Shown piece after piece: positions 18,197 through 28,047 of a stretch of 64,000 bases of DNA (positions are counted from its first letter, which is position 1; every line of letters starts with the position of its first letter). Where the stretch lies: NCBI RefSeq assembly GCF_022354465.1, contig NZ_CP092361.1:1302001-1366000 (forward strand), given 5' to 3'. The translations under genes and the position numbers were made by a program. The notes under the pieces were generated by a model that worked only from the letters and a program-made list of their open reading frames with translations, was not told where the DNA came from and ran no database searches. The stretch is from Wielerella bovis. GTDB lineage: Bacteria; Pseudomonadota; Gammaproteobacteria; Burkholderiales; Neisseriaceae.

Positions 18197-18855
18197 TAAA
18201 TTTGCCAATCAATCGGTGTTAAATTATGCGCTTGCAAATATGCATTGGTTTGCGAAAAATGTCGGCAACCAAAAAATCCACGATAAGCCGATAAAGGCGA
18301 TGGATGCGGCGCAGTCAAAACCAAATGGCGCGTGCGGTCAATCATCGCCCCCTTTTTCTGTGCGTGGCTACCCCATAGCAGAAACACCACATTTTCCCGA
18401 TACTGATTAATTTGCGTAATCACACGGTCGGTAAACATTTCCCAACCCAAATTGGCATGAGAATGCGCTTGATGTGCGCGTACCGTCAAAACTGTATTCA
18501 GCAATAACACACCCTGTTCCGCCCAATGTGTCAAACAACCGTGTTGCGGCATCACAAATCCTGCAATATCATCCGATAGCTCTTTGTAAATATTTAACAA
18601 AGATGGTGGCGGCTGTATGCCGTGCTGCACCGAAAACGACAAACCATGTGCCTGCCCCACATTGTGATATGGGTCTTGTCCCAAAATCACTACTTTCACA
18701 TCAGCAAATTCGGTCAATTTAAACGCATTGAACACATCCGCGGCAGGTGGATAAATCACCTGCCCTGCTTCACGCTCTGCCCGAACCGTTTGCAAAATAT
18801 GTTGAAAATAAGGCTGGGATTTTTCTTCGCCCAAAACATCGTGCCACGTTTGCAT
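18196..18855 (-). CDS. ung: Uracil-DNA glycosylase
   Basis: Removes uracil from DNA. Family 1 motifs: [18 protein letters not shown] (catalytic Asp, ~60-77), LLLNTVLTV, and [18 protein letters not shown] (catalytic His). I place the start at ATG 18855, which overlaps the upstream stop as TGATG and gives 219 residues; a GTG three bases earlier is an alternative. The stop codon TAG is formed by the target duplication and the first base of a miniature element, without changing the protein's C-terminus. Confidence 0.95.
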   Translation of the reverse strand: MQTWHDVLGEEKSQPYFQHILQTVRAEREAGQVIYPPAADVFNAFKLTEFADVKVVILGQDPYHNVGQAHGLSFSVQHGIQPPPSLLNIYKELSDDIAGFVMPQHGCLTHWAEQGVLLLNTVLTVRAHQAHSHANLGWEMFTDRVITQINQYRENVVFLLWGSHAQKKGAMIDRTRHLVLTAPHPSPLSAYRGFFGCRHFSQTNAYLQAHNLTPIDWQI

Positions 18856-19382
18856 CACATTCTACTCAATTCACGTTGCAAGGCTTGGATATTTTGTTGT
18901 CTATCCAAAACTGCGCTTTCTAATTGGCGCACACGCGCTTGATGATTGGCATCGTTGGCACTAATCGCACGTCCATCAGCCAATGCTTTTTGCGCAGCAG
19001 ACAATGCGCTACGTTCATTATCCAACTCCTGCTCCAAAATCGTACGGCGACCGCTGGCACGCGCAGCACTCATTTTGGGAATAGCAGGGGTAGTAGTTGC
19101 TGCAACTGCTTGCGGCACAACACGCGGTGCAACAGGTGCGCTACGGCGAACCGTTTGTGTGCGTGCAGGTGCAACCACTTTTTCGCTGTTTTCAGTTGCG
19201 GCAACCACTTTACGTTCAGGCGTAATGCTGGTGTAACTGCCAATTTTGCCCGTAATCCGTGCTCTGCCTTCAGTTGCTTTTTGGGGGCTGGACGTATAAC
19301 AACCTGGCCCACAACTGTAAATTTCTGCGGTCGCCATATGTGATACAGTCAATAAAATCGTACTTAAAAGCAATTTTTTCAT
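18855..19382 (-). CDS. Exported coiled-coil protein of unknown function
   Basis: 175 residues with a signal peptide ending near Ala19 (VSHMATA). Two Cys lie close together just after it (YSCGPGCYT). A Pro/Ala/Val-rich linker spans ~60-105, and the C-terminal ~70 residues form a heptad-repeat coiled coil. It is therefore probably a periplasmic protein. It is translationally coupled to ung (TGATG), though no functional link is apparent, and it follows yheS by 14 bp on the same strand. I do not recognise the family. Confidence 0.65.
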   Translation of the reverse strand: MKKLLLSTILLTVSHMATAEIYSCGPGCYTSSPQKATEGRARITGKIGSYTSITPERKVVAATENSEKVVAPARTQTVRRSAPVAPRVVPQAVAATTTPAIPKMSAARASGRRTILEQELDNERSALSAAQKALADGRAISANDANHQARVRQLESAVLDRQQNIQALQRELSRM

Positions 19383-19396
19383 ATTATTCCCTACTT

Positions 19397-21319
19397 TCAG
19401 GCTGCCTGAAATTCAGCATCAATCTGGTTATTAATCGTTTCCAAATCTTCTTGCCATTGCAACCAATCTTCTTCTAACTGTGTCAATTTTACTTTAATTT
19501 CCGCTGCTTGCGCCAATATTTCTTGCAACTTCGTTTTGTTTTCGGGTAAATAAGCACTTTCTTGCGACAAAAATTCATCACACGCAGCCTGTTTTTGCTG
19601 CAATGTTTCCATTTCCTTTTCCGCTTTATTAATTTTTTGCTGAATAGGTTTACAGCGTTTGGCTTTTTCTTGGCGAATTTGTGCTTCCAAGCGTTTCACG
19701 TCTTTGCGGTTTTGCGATTGCGCTGATTGTGCTGGCGCAACTGTCGCATTTTCCTGTGCCAAACGCCATGCGCGATAATCGTTCAAATCGCCGTCAAACT
19801 CTTTCAGGCTGCCTGCGTGAATCAATAAAAATTGGTCGGTGGTCGCTTCAATCAAACTGCGGTCGTGCGACACCAAAATCATCGCGCCCTGAAAACTCTG
19901 CAATGCCACCGTTAGCGCGTGGCGCATATCCAAATCCAAATGGTTGGTCGGCTCGTCCAATAGCAATAAATTGGGCTTTTGCCACACCAACATCGCCAAC
20001 GCCAAACGTGCTTTTTCGCCACCCGAAAACGGTTCAATTTTTTGCGTTGCCATATCGCCAATAAAATTAAATCCGCCCAAATAGTTACGAATTTCCTGCT
20101 CTTTCACATCGGGCGAAAGCTGTTGAATATGCCAAATGGGGCTTTGGTCATCGCGCAGCGTATCCAATTGATGTTGCGCGAAATAACCGATGTTTAATTT
20201 GTCAGATTTGATGATTTGTCCGCTCACAGGTTTCAGGCTGCCTGCAAGGGCTTTAATAAAAGTGGATTTGCCCGAACCATTCACACCAAGCAAACCAAAT
20301 CGCGCTCCATTTTCCAGCGATAAAGTAATATTTTTCAAAATAATTTCATCGCCATAACCCAAATTTGCCGCGTCCAATTTCAGCAAGGGATTGGGTAAAT
20401 GCGTGGGCTGTTCAAATTCAAAACTGAATTCGCTGTCCAAATGCGCTGGGGAAATTAATTCCAATTTTTCTAATGCTTTCACGCGGCTTTGCGCTTGTGT
20501 GGCTTTGGTGGCTTTAGCTTTGAAGCGGTCAATAAAGGATTGTAAATGCTTAATATGTGCCTGTTGTTTGGTGTAGGCAGCCTGCTGATTGGCTAATCGT
20601 TGGGCGCGTTCTTTCAAGTAAAAATCGTACGCTCCACCGTAACTGTGCAATTTTTGCGCGGACAATTCCAGCGTGTGTGTGGTGGTTGCATTCAAAAAAT
20701 CACGGTCGTGCGAAATAATGATTTGGGTACACGGCAGCGTGGCAAGATGGTTTTCCAGCCACAATACCGTTTCCAAATCCAAATGGTTGGTCGGCTCGTC
20801 CAACAACAATAAATCGGCGCGACACATCAAGGCTTGCGCCAAATTTAAACGCATGCGCCAGCCACCCGAAAAGGCTTTCACAGGTTTCGCGTGTTCTTCT
20901 TGCGAAAAACCAAGTCCGCTCAGTAATTTGGCAGCGCGTGCTGGGGCGGTGTAGGCGTCAATTTCATCTAATTTGGCGTGAAATTCGGCGATTTCATTGC
21001 CATTATTTGCCACTTCCGCCGCGTGTAAGGCAGCCTGAAACTGTTGCAATTCCGGGTCGCCCTGCAACACATAATCCAGCGCAGAGATGTCCAAAGCGGG
21101 GGTTTCTTGGGCAACGGCTGCCAGTTTCCATGTTTTGGGAATTTGGCAATCGCCGCTGTCTTGGCTGATTTCGCCTTTAATCAAGGCGAATAGGCTGGAT
21201 TTGCCTGTACCGTTTTTGCCAATTAAGCCAACGCGTTGGCGTGGGTTGATGGTGGCGTTGGCTTGGTTAAGCAAGACTTTGGTGCCGCGTTGTAGGGTTA
21301 AGTTTTTGAGTTCTATCAT
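19397..21319 (-). CDS. yheS: ABC-F ATPase, YheS-like
   Basis: A cytoplasmic tandem-ABC protein without membrane domains; the family acts on ribosomes in translation. Start set at ATG 21319 (MIELKNLTLQRG), giving 640 residues, rather than a TTG 15 bases upstream. Each half has Walker A (IGKNGTGKSS; GVNGSGKST), a signature (FSGGWRMRL; FSGGEKARL) and Walker B ([12 protein letters not shown] twice). The linker arm between the domains is charged, and a C-terminal coiled coil (~530-640) is typical of Uup/YheS types. It is one of three ABC-F proteins in this window. Confidence 0.88.
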   Translation of the reverse strand: MIELKNLTLQRGTKVLLNQANATINPRQRVGLIGKNGTGKSSLFALIKGEISQDSGDCQIPKTWKLAAVAQETPALDISALDYVLQGDPELQQFQAALHAAEVANNGNEIAEFHAKLDEIDAYTAPARAAKLLSGLGFSQEEHAKPVKAFSGGWRMRLNLAQALMCRADLLLLDEPTNHLDLETVLWLENHLATLPCTQIIISHDRDFLNATTTHTLELSAQKLHSYGGAYDFYLKERAQRLANQQAAYTKQQAHIKHLQSFIDRFKAKATKATQAQSRVKALEKLELISPAHLDSEFSFEFEQPTHLPNPLLKLDAANLGYGDEIILKNITLSLENGARFGLLGVNGSGKSTFIKALAGSLKPVSGQIIKSDKLNIGYFAQHQLDTLRDDQSPIWHIQQLSPDVKEQEIRNYLGGFNFIGDMATQKIEPFSGGEKARLALAMLVWQKPNLLLLDEPTNHLDLDMRHALTVALQSFQGAMILVSHDRSLIEATTDQFLLIHAGSLKEFDGDLNDYRAWRLAQENATVAPAQSAQSQNRKDVKRLEAQIRQEKAKRCKPIQQKINKAEKEMETLQQKQAACDEFLSQESAYLPENKTKLQEILAQAAEIKVKLTQLEEDWLQWQEDLETINNQIDAEFQAA

Positions 21320-21497
21320 AATGATTGGATTCAATTACGTGAAAATTTAAAGATATTTTAGACTAAAATCCTTGCAAAATATGAAATAGTAAGTTGAATT
21401 TTTGAATCCGACATTTTTTCATATTTAATAACCATTTGTTTTTATTTAAAGATTGTTAGATACGAGTATCCATCCTACAAGTTTTCAGACTTCCTTT

Positions 21498-21515
21498 TAT
21501 AGTGAATTCACTATA
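21498..21515. repeat. Collapsed Correia-like element (termini only)
   Basis: TATAGTGAATTCACTATA is a perfect 18-bp palindrome consisting of the two terminal repeats joined without a core. It lies in the 293-bp gap between yheS and the exporter gene, which otherwise holds AT-rich sequence and a weak repeat of 3550-3675. Confidence 0.6.
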
Positions 21516-21612
21516 TATATTAAAAAAACTACCTGAAAAAAAATTGAAAAACATCGGATTTTGTTTGGATTTATTGCGACATTAAGCAGCCTGAAACCCT
21601 AATTCAAACCGC

Positions 21613-23751
21613 TTAACTGTTTTGCAAATCATACAAATAGTGATAATAACCATCGGGTTTTTGCAACAAACCGTCATGTGTGCCTTGCTCCAGAATCTTG
21701 CCCTTGTCCATCGCAATAATGCGGTGGGCGTGGCGGACGGTGGACAAGCGGTGCGCGATAATCAACACCGTGCGTCCTGCACAAATCGCCTGCATATTTT
21801 GCATAATCGCGCGTTCACTTTCATAATCCAACGCGCTGGTGGCTTCATCAAAAATCAAAATGCGCGGATTGGTAATCAAAGCACGGGCAATGGCAATGCG
21901 CTGGCGTTGTCCGCCTGATAAACCTGCGCCCTGTTCGCCCACAATCGTGTCGTAACCTTCCGACAATTCCATAATAAAATCATGCGCCCCCGCCAATTTG
22001 GCAGCCTGAATAATCATTTCCAAAGGCAAACCCGTGTCCGTCAGCGCAATATTGTCGCGCACGCTGCGATTCAGCAGCACATTCTCTTGCAACACCACCC
22101 CCACTTGGCGGCGCAACCACGCTGGGTCTGCCAAAGCCAAATCGTTGCCGTCCACCAAAACCCGACCGTTTTCAGGCACATACAATCTTTGCACCAATTT
22201 AGTCAAAGTGGATTTGCCCGAACCCGATCGCCCGACAATGCCCAAAATTTCCCCTGCCCGAATCTGCAAATTCAAATCCTGCAAAATCAAACGCCCATCG
22301 GCTTTGTATCTAAAATCAACGTGTTCAAACGTGATGTCACCGCGAATATCGGGCAACGCCAATTTGGAAGACGGATTTTCAGTCGGCGCATTCAAAATAT
22401 CGCCCAAACGCGCCACCGAAATACCAACCTGTTGAAAATCCTGCCACAATTGCGCCAAACGAATCACAGGTGCCGCCACTTGTCCCGCCAACATATTAAA
22501 CGCAATCAATTGACCCACCGTCAATTTGCCTTCAATCACCAAACGCGCCCCTATCCACAAAGTCGCCACCGTAACCAATTTCTGCACCAACTGCACGCCC
22601 TGTTGCCCAATCACCGCCAATCGAGTTACTTTGAAACTCGCATTCACATACGCCGCAAGCTGGTTATCCCATTTGCGTGTCATTTGCGGTTCAACCGCCA
22701 TCGCTTTGACCGTGCCGACCGCCGTCATGCTTTCCACCAAAAACGATTGATTGTCGGCATTTCGCGAAAATTTCTCATTTAAACGTGCGCGCAAAATCGG
22801 ACTGATAAACGCCGACCAAAACGCATAAGCAGGCAATGAAGCCAACACCACCAAAGTCAAAGTCGGACTGTAATACCACATCACAATCAAGAAGATAAAC
22901 GAAAATGCCAAATCCAATACCGAAGTCAAAGCCTGACCTGTCAAGAAATTACGGATTTGTTCCAATTCGCGTACCCGCGCCACAGTGTCGCCCACCCGTC
23001 TGTTTTCAAAATACGCCAAGGGCAAAGCCAATAAATGACGAAACAGTCTCGCGCCCAATTCCACGTCAATGCGCGAAGTGGTGTGAGCAAAAATATAGGT
23101 TCGCAAACCGCCCAACACAATTTCAAATAAGCTGACCACCAATAGCGCAATCGCCACCACATCTAAAGTGGAAAAACCTCGATGTACCAACACCTTATCC
23201 ATCACCACTTGGAAGAACAAAGGCGTAATCAGCGCAAAAATTTGTAGCACCACCGAAACAATCAAGACTTCAATAAAAATGCGGCGATATTTAATCACCG
23301 CAGGGATAAACCAAGTAAAGTCAAATTTCGCCAAACTGCCCAAGATTGAAGCGCGCGATGCCACCATAATCAGGCAGCCTGAATACCGTGCCGAAAATTC
23401 TGCCGCATTCAAAACCGCAGGTTTATTGTGCTGCAAATCCTGAATCAAATATTTGGCATCATCGCCCGAACCGTCTGTTTTGGCCAAAATAAAATGGTTG
23501 CCATCATCACACCACACCAATGCAGGCAGCGTAGCATAAGGCAAACGTGCCACCGATTGTTTGACTACTTTGGCTTTCAATTCCAATTTTTTTGCCGCCA
23601 ACAGCCATTCGGTTTGGCTTAAATCGCCATTGAGGCTGCCTGAAACGGAGAAATGGTGCTGAATGTCAGCGGGGTTGGCAGCAATACCATGATAGTGGGC
23701 CAATACAATTAAGCCGGCCAAAGCAGGTTTAGGAGTGGAGGAAGAAGCCAT
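21613..23751 (-). CDS. Type I secretion ABC transporter, HlyB-like
   Basis: A 712-residue exporter of the RTX-toxin class. Residues 1-130 are a C39-peptidase-like domain whose catalytic Cys is absent, as in HlyB; this domain binds the unfolded RTX substrate. A membrane domain of about six helices follows (~150-430). The nucleotide-binding domain has Walker [10 protein letters not shown] (~508), signature [15 protein letters not shown] and Walker [13 protein letters not shown]. No HlyD- or TolC-like gene is adjacent, so partners must be elsewhere. The nearby FrpC-like gene is an obvious former substrate. Strong in class, with substrate inferred. Confidence 0.9.
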   Translation of the reverse strand: MASSSTPKPALAGLIVLAHYHGIAANPADIQHHFSVSGSLNGDLSQTEWLLAAKKLELKAKVVKQSVARLPYATLPALVWCDDGNHFILAKTDGSGDDAKYLIQDLQHNKPAVLNAAEFSARYSGCLIMVASRASILGSLAKFDFTWFIPAVIKYRRIFIEVLIVSVVLQIFALITPLFFQVVMDKVLVHRGFSTLDVVAIALLVVSLFEIVLGGLRTYIFAHTTSRIDVELGARLFRHLLALPLAYFENRRVGDTVARVRELEQIRNFLTGQALTSVLDLAFSFIFLIVMWYYSPTLTLVVLASLPAYAFWSAFISPILRARLNEKFSRNADNQSFLVESMTAVGTVKAMAVEPQMTRKWDNQLAAYVNASFKVTRLAVIGQQGVQLVQKLVTVATLWIGARLVIEGKLTVGQLIAFNMLAGQVAAPVIRLAQLWQDFQQVGISVARLGDILNAPTENPSSKLALPDIRGDITFEHVDFRYKADGRLILQDLNLQIRAGEILGIVGRSGSGKSTLTKLVQRLYVPENGRVLVDGNDLALADPAWLRRQVGVVLQENVLLNRSVRDNIALTDTGLPLEMIIQAAKLAGAHDFIMELSEGYDTIVGEQGAGLSGGQRQRIAIARALITNPRILIFDEATSALDYESERAIMQNMQAICAGRTVLIIAHRLSTVRHAHRIIAMDKGKILEQGTHDGLLQKPDGYYHYLYDLQNS

Positions 23752-24222
23752 AGAATAACCGTTTTGTAAAAAAAGAATAAGAACAGCGCAAGAATTTTAA
23801 CGAACATTGATATACAACGCAATGATAGAAATGATAAAAAAGATTTGACAAATTAAGATAATAAGAGTAAAAAATCATAAATTGATTTAGGCTAAATAGG
23901 CAATAGATTTATTCAAACAAGATTAGAGATGTGATTGAGAATTGATTTGCAACTTGTGTTTTTAAGTGTATGTGTGCATTACCATTTTTTCAGGCAGCCT
24001 GAATAAGGGGGATTTGAATGGGAAATGATGAGGCTGGAAACACAGAACGCGTGGGTGCGAGCACCCACCCTACGCTTGCTAACATATTGTTTTAAAGTGA
24101 AAAATTCCATTTCGGGCTGCCTGAAATGGAATAATGTAATGTGTACAAAACCGCGTGGGTAACGAGTTGCCCACTCTCGTATCTACGCTTGCTAAGTTAG
24201 TCATATATAATTAGGATATTTT
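23752..24222. other. Intergenic region upstream of the lipoprotein-frpC unit
   Basis: No gene is visible. It contains an uptake sequence near 23990-24003, a palindrome GTGGGTGCGAGCACCCAC at ~24053-24070, and a related imperfect copy at ~24152-24180. AT-rich sequence adjoins the exporter start. Short GTGGGTGC/GTAGGGTGC palindromes recur at 36396 and around 37290-37450. Confidence 0.5.
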
Positions 24223-24230
24223 ATGAAAAA

Positions 24231-24563
24231 ATGCATTTTTTAATACTCTCTTTGCTGCTAACAGCATGCCCCGGTGTCGATTCTCAAACTTATCAGGATT
24301 CATCCAAGATTGCAAAAGCATTTAGAAATAAATTCGGTTCTTTAGAGTGCACTGCCGGAGTAGATAATGGATACAATACAGTACTTATTCAAGTTTATGG
24401 AAAGTACAGTGATGATACTTATTTATACTTAATAACAGAGATAAGAAACTATCATTCAGCCAATCCCAACAGGGATAAAAATATTAAACTTTATTTTCAT
24501 AAAACGCATTATGAAAAATTAGCAGAGCAGGATAAGCAAACATATCTAAATTATGGAATTTAA
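24231..24563 (+). CDS. Small lipoprotein upstream of the FrpC-like gene
   Basis: 110 residues starting MHFLILSLLLTAC, with lipobox LTAC and the lipidated Cys at residue 13. It resembles no protein I can name. By position it could be a counterpart of FrpD, the lipoprotein encoded just before frpC in meningococcus, or an immunity protein. The best ribosome site (AGGA, 24213-24216) is placed for an ATG at 24223, which runs out of frame after MKKCIF. One extra A in the A6 tract (24226-24231) would join the two and give a normal MKK start. The gene may therefore be phase-variable or poorly translated. Confidence 0.6.
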   Translation: MHFLILSLLLTACPGVDSQTYQDSSKIAKAFRNKFGSLECTAGVDNGYNTVLIQVYGKYSDDTYLYLITEIRNYHSANPNRDKNIKLYFHKTHYEKLAEQDKQTYLNYGI

Positions 24564-26122
24564 GTAACAATTTAATATTTTTTGGAGACTGAGATTATGA
24601 GTAAATTTTATGTTGAATTACGTGTAGATGTAGGTGGAGACGACATATCCCACATACTTTTATTGTTTTAACCGATACCAATGGTAAATCATATGAGTAC
24701 GGTTTTGCTCCTGTAAAACCGTCATTAATTAATCATGGCAAAATTGATACGGATCCAGGTCATGAATATCAATTTACCACAGGAAAAATTCCTGTTTCTG
24801 AGCAACGTTTTAATGATATAAAAAGCAGGGCGGAATATGATGTAAAACATCCGCCATTCTACAACCTTCCCTTTGGTTCTCATTGCGGAACTTGGGCCGC
24901 TAATAAACTAGGTATTCCTGATACTTCATCATTGGCTCCATTTGCTAGTGCTATAATAAATAGTCCATATACACAAGCCATTGCTGTCTCAATTGCTCAA
25001 CAAGTAGCAATTGAAGTTAATGGAGATAATGAACCAACAAGCAATCCGTCGCCCTCCTCTCCAAAATTACCTTTCCCATGGCAACAACCTTACGACCCCA
25101 GCTGGAAAGGCATTCCATTTCTCCCGAACCCATTCGTACCCGACGGCTTTGGAGGTTGGTTTGACAACGGACACCAATGTGTTCGCCCATGGTATGACCT
25201 TCCTTTCCGTTTTGGCAAATACCACATCGTAGATCCATTGGCATTGGATTTAGACGGCAACGGCATTCAAACCACCGCCACCACAGGTTTTTCAGGCAGC
25301 CTGTTTGACCATAACAAAGACGGCATTCGCACCGCAACAGGTTGGGTGGCAAGTGGCGATGGCTTGCTCGTGCGCGATTTAAACGGCAATGGCATGATTG
25401 ACAATGGTGGTGAATTGTTTGGCGACAGCACTGTATTGGCAGACGGTACTTTGGCGCAGCATGGCTATGCTGCATTGGCAGAATTGGACGACAACAACGA
25501 TGGTGTGGTGGATGCCAACGATGTCGCTTTTGCCACTTTGCGCGTATGGCAAGATGCCAACCAAGACGGTATTTCCCAATCCGATGAATTACACACTTTG
25601 ACAGATTTGGGCATTCAATCGCTCAATACTGCTTATAAAGACGTGAGCCAAGATTTGGGCAATGGCAACAGCATCGCCCAACTGGGCAGCTATACCAAAA
25701 CAGACGGTAGCACCGCGCAAATGGCAGATTTACTGCTGGCAAATGACCATTTGTACAGCCGTTTTGCCGACCGCATTGAATTAACCGCCGAGCAAAGCCA
25801 AGCTGCTAATTTGAGCGGCATTGGTCGTTTGCGTGATTTGCGTGAAGCAGCAGCATTGTCGGGCGATTTGGCTGCGGCTTTGCGTGTTTATTCGCAAGCC
25901 AGCACCAAGCAAGAACAACTGGCTTTATTGGACAACTTGGTACACGAATGGGCAGAAACCGACCCACAATGGGGCAAACGTGAATTTGCATTAGCCACAA
26001 CTTTTACAGAAACGCGTAATCAAGGTCGTGCATTAACGCCATCTCAAGCTAAACAACTAGGTAATGTGTTAGTTTCTTTATCTAATGAAACACGGGCTGC
26101 AATGAGTGTATAGATAAAGAAA

Positions 26123-26671
26123 TTAAAATTCGGTACACAACCAAGTAAAATAAAAAAACAAAGAGTGAATGCAATCCAATAACCAATCTTGACGTAAATG
26201 TTTAATCCAAGCCCAAGTGTGCTCAATTAAATTCAAATCAGGACAGTATGGCGGTAACCATAAAATCACATGCCCTGATAAAACAATAAGCTCTTGAATG
26301 TCCTGACGTTTGTGAAAAGTCGCATTATCCATTACCAAAACACTGTTGGGCGGTAATTGTGGCAGTAAAACGTTTTGAACCCATGAATAAAACACATCTG
26401 AATTGATGCTGAATTCATACAAACCCACTGCAATCAATTGATTTTGGTACAGTGCGCCAATGGCATTGGTTGTGTTTTTGATTTGCCAGTTGTGATTGCC
26501 ATGACAAACTTGTCCTCTTGGCGCATAGGCATAAGGACGATAAGTTTGGTTTTTAAAACCACTTTCATCAATATAAACAATAGGACGTTTCTCTTGCTCA
26601 TACTGTTGTTTTAATGAGAGAAATTGTTCAATTGTTTCGGGTTGAGCTTTGGGGTGTTTAAGAATCTTTTT
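26123..26671 (-). CDS. IS630 transposase OrfB (catalytic part), copy 1
   Basis: The frame opens at the A8 tract with no good start codon of its own, so it is probably reached by frameshifting from OrfA. The DDE residues are VYIDESGF, LVMDNATFH and the Glu in LNLIEHTWAW. The C-terminal residues read TWLCTEF where copy 2 has TWLRTEF. Confidence 0.85.
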   Translation of the reverse strand, partial: KKILKHPKAQPETIEQFLSLKQQYEQEKRPIVYIDESGFKNQTYRPYAYAPRGQVCHGNHNWQIKNTTNAIGALYQNQLIAVGLYEFSINSDVFYSWVQNVLLPQLPPNSVLVMDNATFHKRQDIQELIVLSGHVILWLPPYCPDLNLIEHTWAWIKHLRQDWLLDCIHSLFFYFTWLCTEF

Positions 26672-26960
26672 TTTGAGTGATTTTTAGCCGTTTAAGTGCC
26701 ACACCAATGGCTCTTTGTGAACAGTTAAAGCGAACAGCGCGTTCTCTTTGAAAATCATCAGGAAATTGTTCTACGTCTTTTCGCAATAATTCATCATTGA
26801 TTTTATTGGTTCTTTTGGGGTAGGGTTTACGTTCAATGCATTTTTTCCATAGTTGAATGGTACTGCGACTGATGCCATATTCCGCTGCCAATTCACGGTA
26901 GCTGTAACCCGAATTTAATTTTTCTAAAATCATTTGGCGATAATCTTGTGAATAAGCCAT
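26658..26960 (-). CDS. IS630 transposase OrfA (DNA-binding part), copy 1
   Basis: 100 residues with a helix-turn-helix (YSYRELAAEYGISRSTIQLW, ~19-38) and a second HTH near the C-terminus (FNCSQRAIGVALKRL). Identical in protein sequence to the copy 2 OrfA. It ends in an A8 tract where a net +1 shift (one fewer A) would fuse it with OrfB. Confidence 0.9.
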   Translation of the reverse strand: MAYSQDYRQMILEKLNSGYSYRELAAEYGISRSTIQLWKKCIERKPYPKRTNKINDELLRKDVEQFPDDFQRERAVRFNCSQRAIGVALKRLKITQKKDS

Positions 26961-27991
26961 AACTGTTCTCCTGTATGTACCGTTTATTTAATTCTACACC
27001 TATAGCTCGCGACCGCATGGCGGTATTGGATGCATTCACAGGACAAGACAGCAGCCGTTTGTTCTTGTTCAGTGAAGATGATGCCAAAAAAGTGTTAAAA
27101 ATCACAAATGATACTTATGCTAGCTTAACCGATAATATTTACAAAGGTTTGTTGTTTCAAACTCGTTTGCAACCCTATTTGAATGAAATTGCGTTCAAAA
27201 TTGAGGATGAGCAATTTGCTTTGGATTTCTCTCGTGTGATTGCCACATTCAATCAAGTACACGAAGACAATCCACAAAAAGCAATGGTGGATTTGGCTGA
27301 ATTGATGGGCTATGGCAAATTTGAGCTAAAACAAACAGGGCTGCCTGAATTGTTGGCGACTTATTTTGCACTTGCTGATGAATCTACATTGGCTGATGTT
27401 GTACCAATGTTGGATAAGAAAGTGATGGAAACTTTGGATTTGCATTTTGCTAATGTAGAACAAGCCAATGTTTCAGGTAGCAGTAAAAATGATTTCTTGA
27501 TTGGCGATAAAGCAGATAATATTTTGAACGGCAGTTCTGGCGATGACTTTTTAATTGGCGGTGCAGGCAATGACACTTTAAATGGTGGTGCTGGTTCCGA
27601 TACATATGTCTTTGCCAAAGGTCATGGTCAGGATGTTATCAAGGATTATGGTTCGGAGTCTAATGTATTGGTATTTTCTAATGTTTCCTTATCAGAAATA
27701 AATTTATATAAACAAGGTTCAAATCTGCTTTTGAGTCATAAAGATAGCCAAGATACGGTATTAGTTAATAACTTTTTCAGTAGTACTTACTACCAAGTTG
27801 AAAAATTGGTATTTGAAGACCAAACCGTTAATCTGAATGCAACAGAACTGAATCGTGTGTTATCGGGTGCAAACAATATGGTCAATGCGATGAATGCTTT
27901 TGGTGCCGATATGGTTTCTGCAACAAATTGGCAATCAGATGAATTGAAACATATTCCAACTTTATTGGCTGTATCTGTTTAATGTTTGATT

Positions 27992-28027
27992 AAAGCTGCC
28001 TGAAAATGACTTTTTCAGGCTGCCTTT
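27992..28027 (+). terminator. Uptake-sequence terminator after the FrpC-like gene
   Basis: AGCTGCCTGAAAA (an imperfect uptake sequence) faces TTTTTCAGGCTGCCTTT across a four-base loop. Confidence 0.6.
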
Positions 28028-28047
28028 AACAATGACTATTTCATGTT

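Larger units (their letters stand above)
26111..27002 (-). mobile_element. IS630-family insertion sequence, copy 1
   Basis: 892 bp flanked by a TA duplication (26109-26110 and 27003-27004), the IS630 target. Imperfect terminal repeats: TAGATAAAGAAATTAAAATT at the left and, on the complement of the right, TAGGTGTAGAATTAAATAAA. It is almost identical to copy 2 (40463-41354); I noticed one base difference near the orfB end. It interrupts the FrpC-like gene. Confidence 0.92.
24597..27982 (+). pseudogene. FrpC-like RTX protein gene, frameshifted and split by an IS630 element
   Basis: Three parts are clear. (1) N-terminus 24597-~24930: a frame beginning [14 protein letters not shown] shifts at ~24650 (an apparent extra CA) into [19 protein letters not shown] and later [18 protein letters not shown], the His and Cys pattern of a permuted papain-like hydrolase. 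(2) A self-processing module from [14 protein letters not shown] (~25225), where FrpC cleaves Asp-Pro; Ca-binding DLDGNG, DHNKDG, DLNGNG and DDNNDG loops follow. (3) After the IS, a conserved FrpC segment (ARDRMAVLDAFTGQDSS), RTX repeats (IGGAGNDTLNGGAGSDTY) and a C-terminal secretion region. Removing the IS and one TA joins MSV to ARDRM in frame. The 3' part could still be expressed from ATG 26975 inside the IS. Confidence 0.88.
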
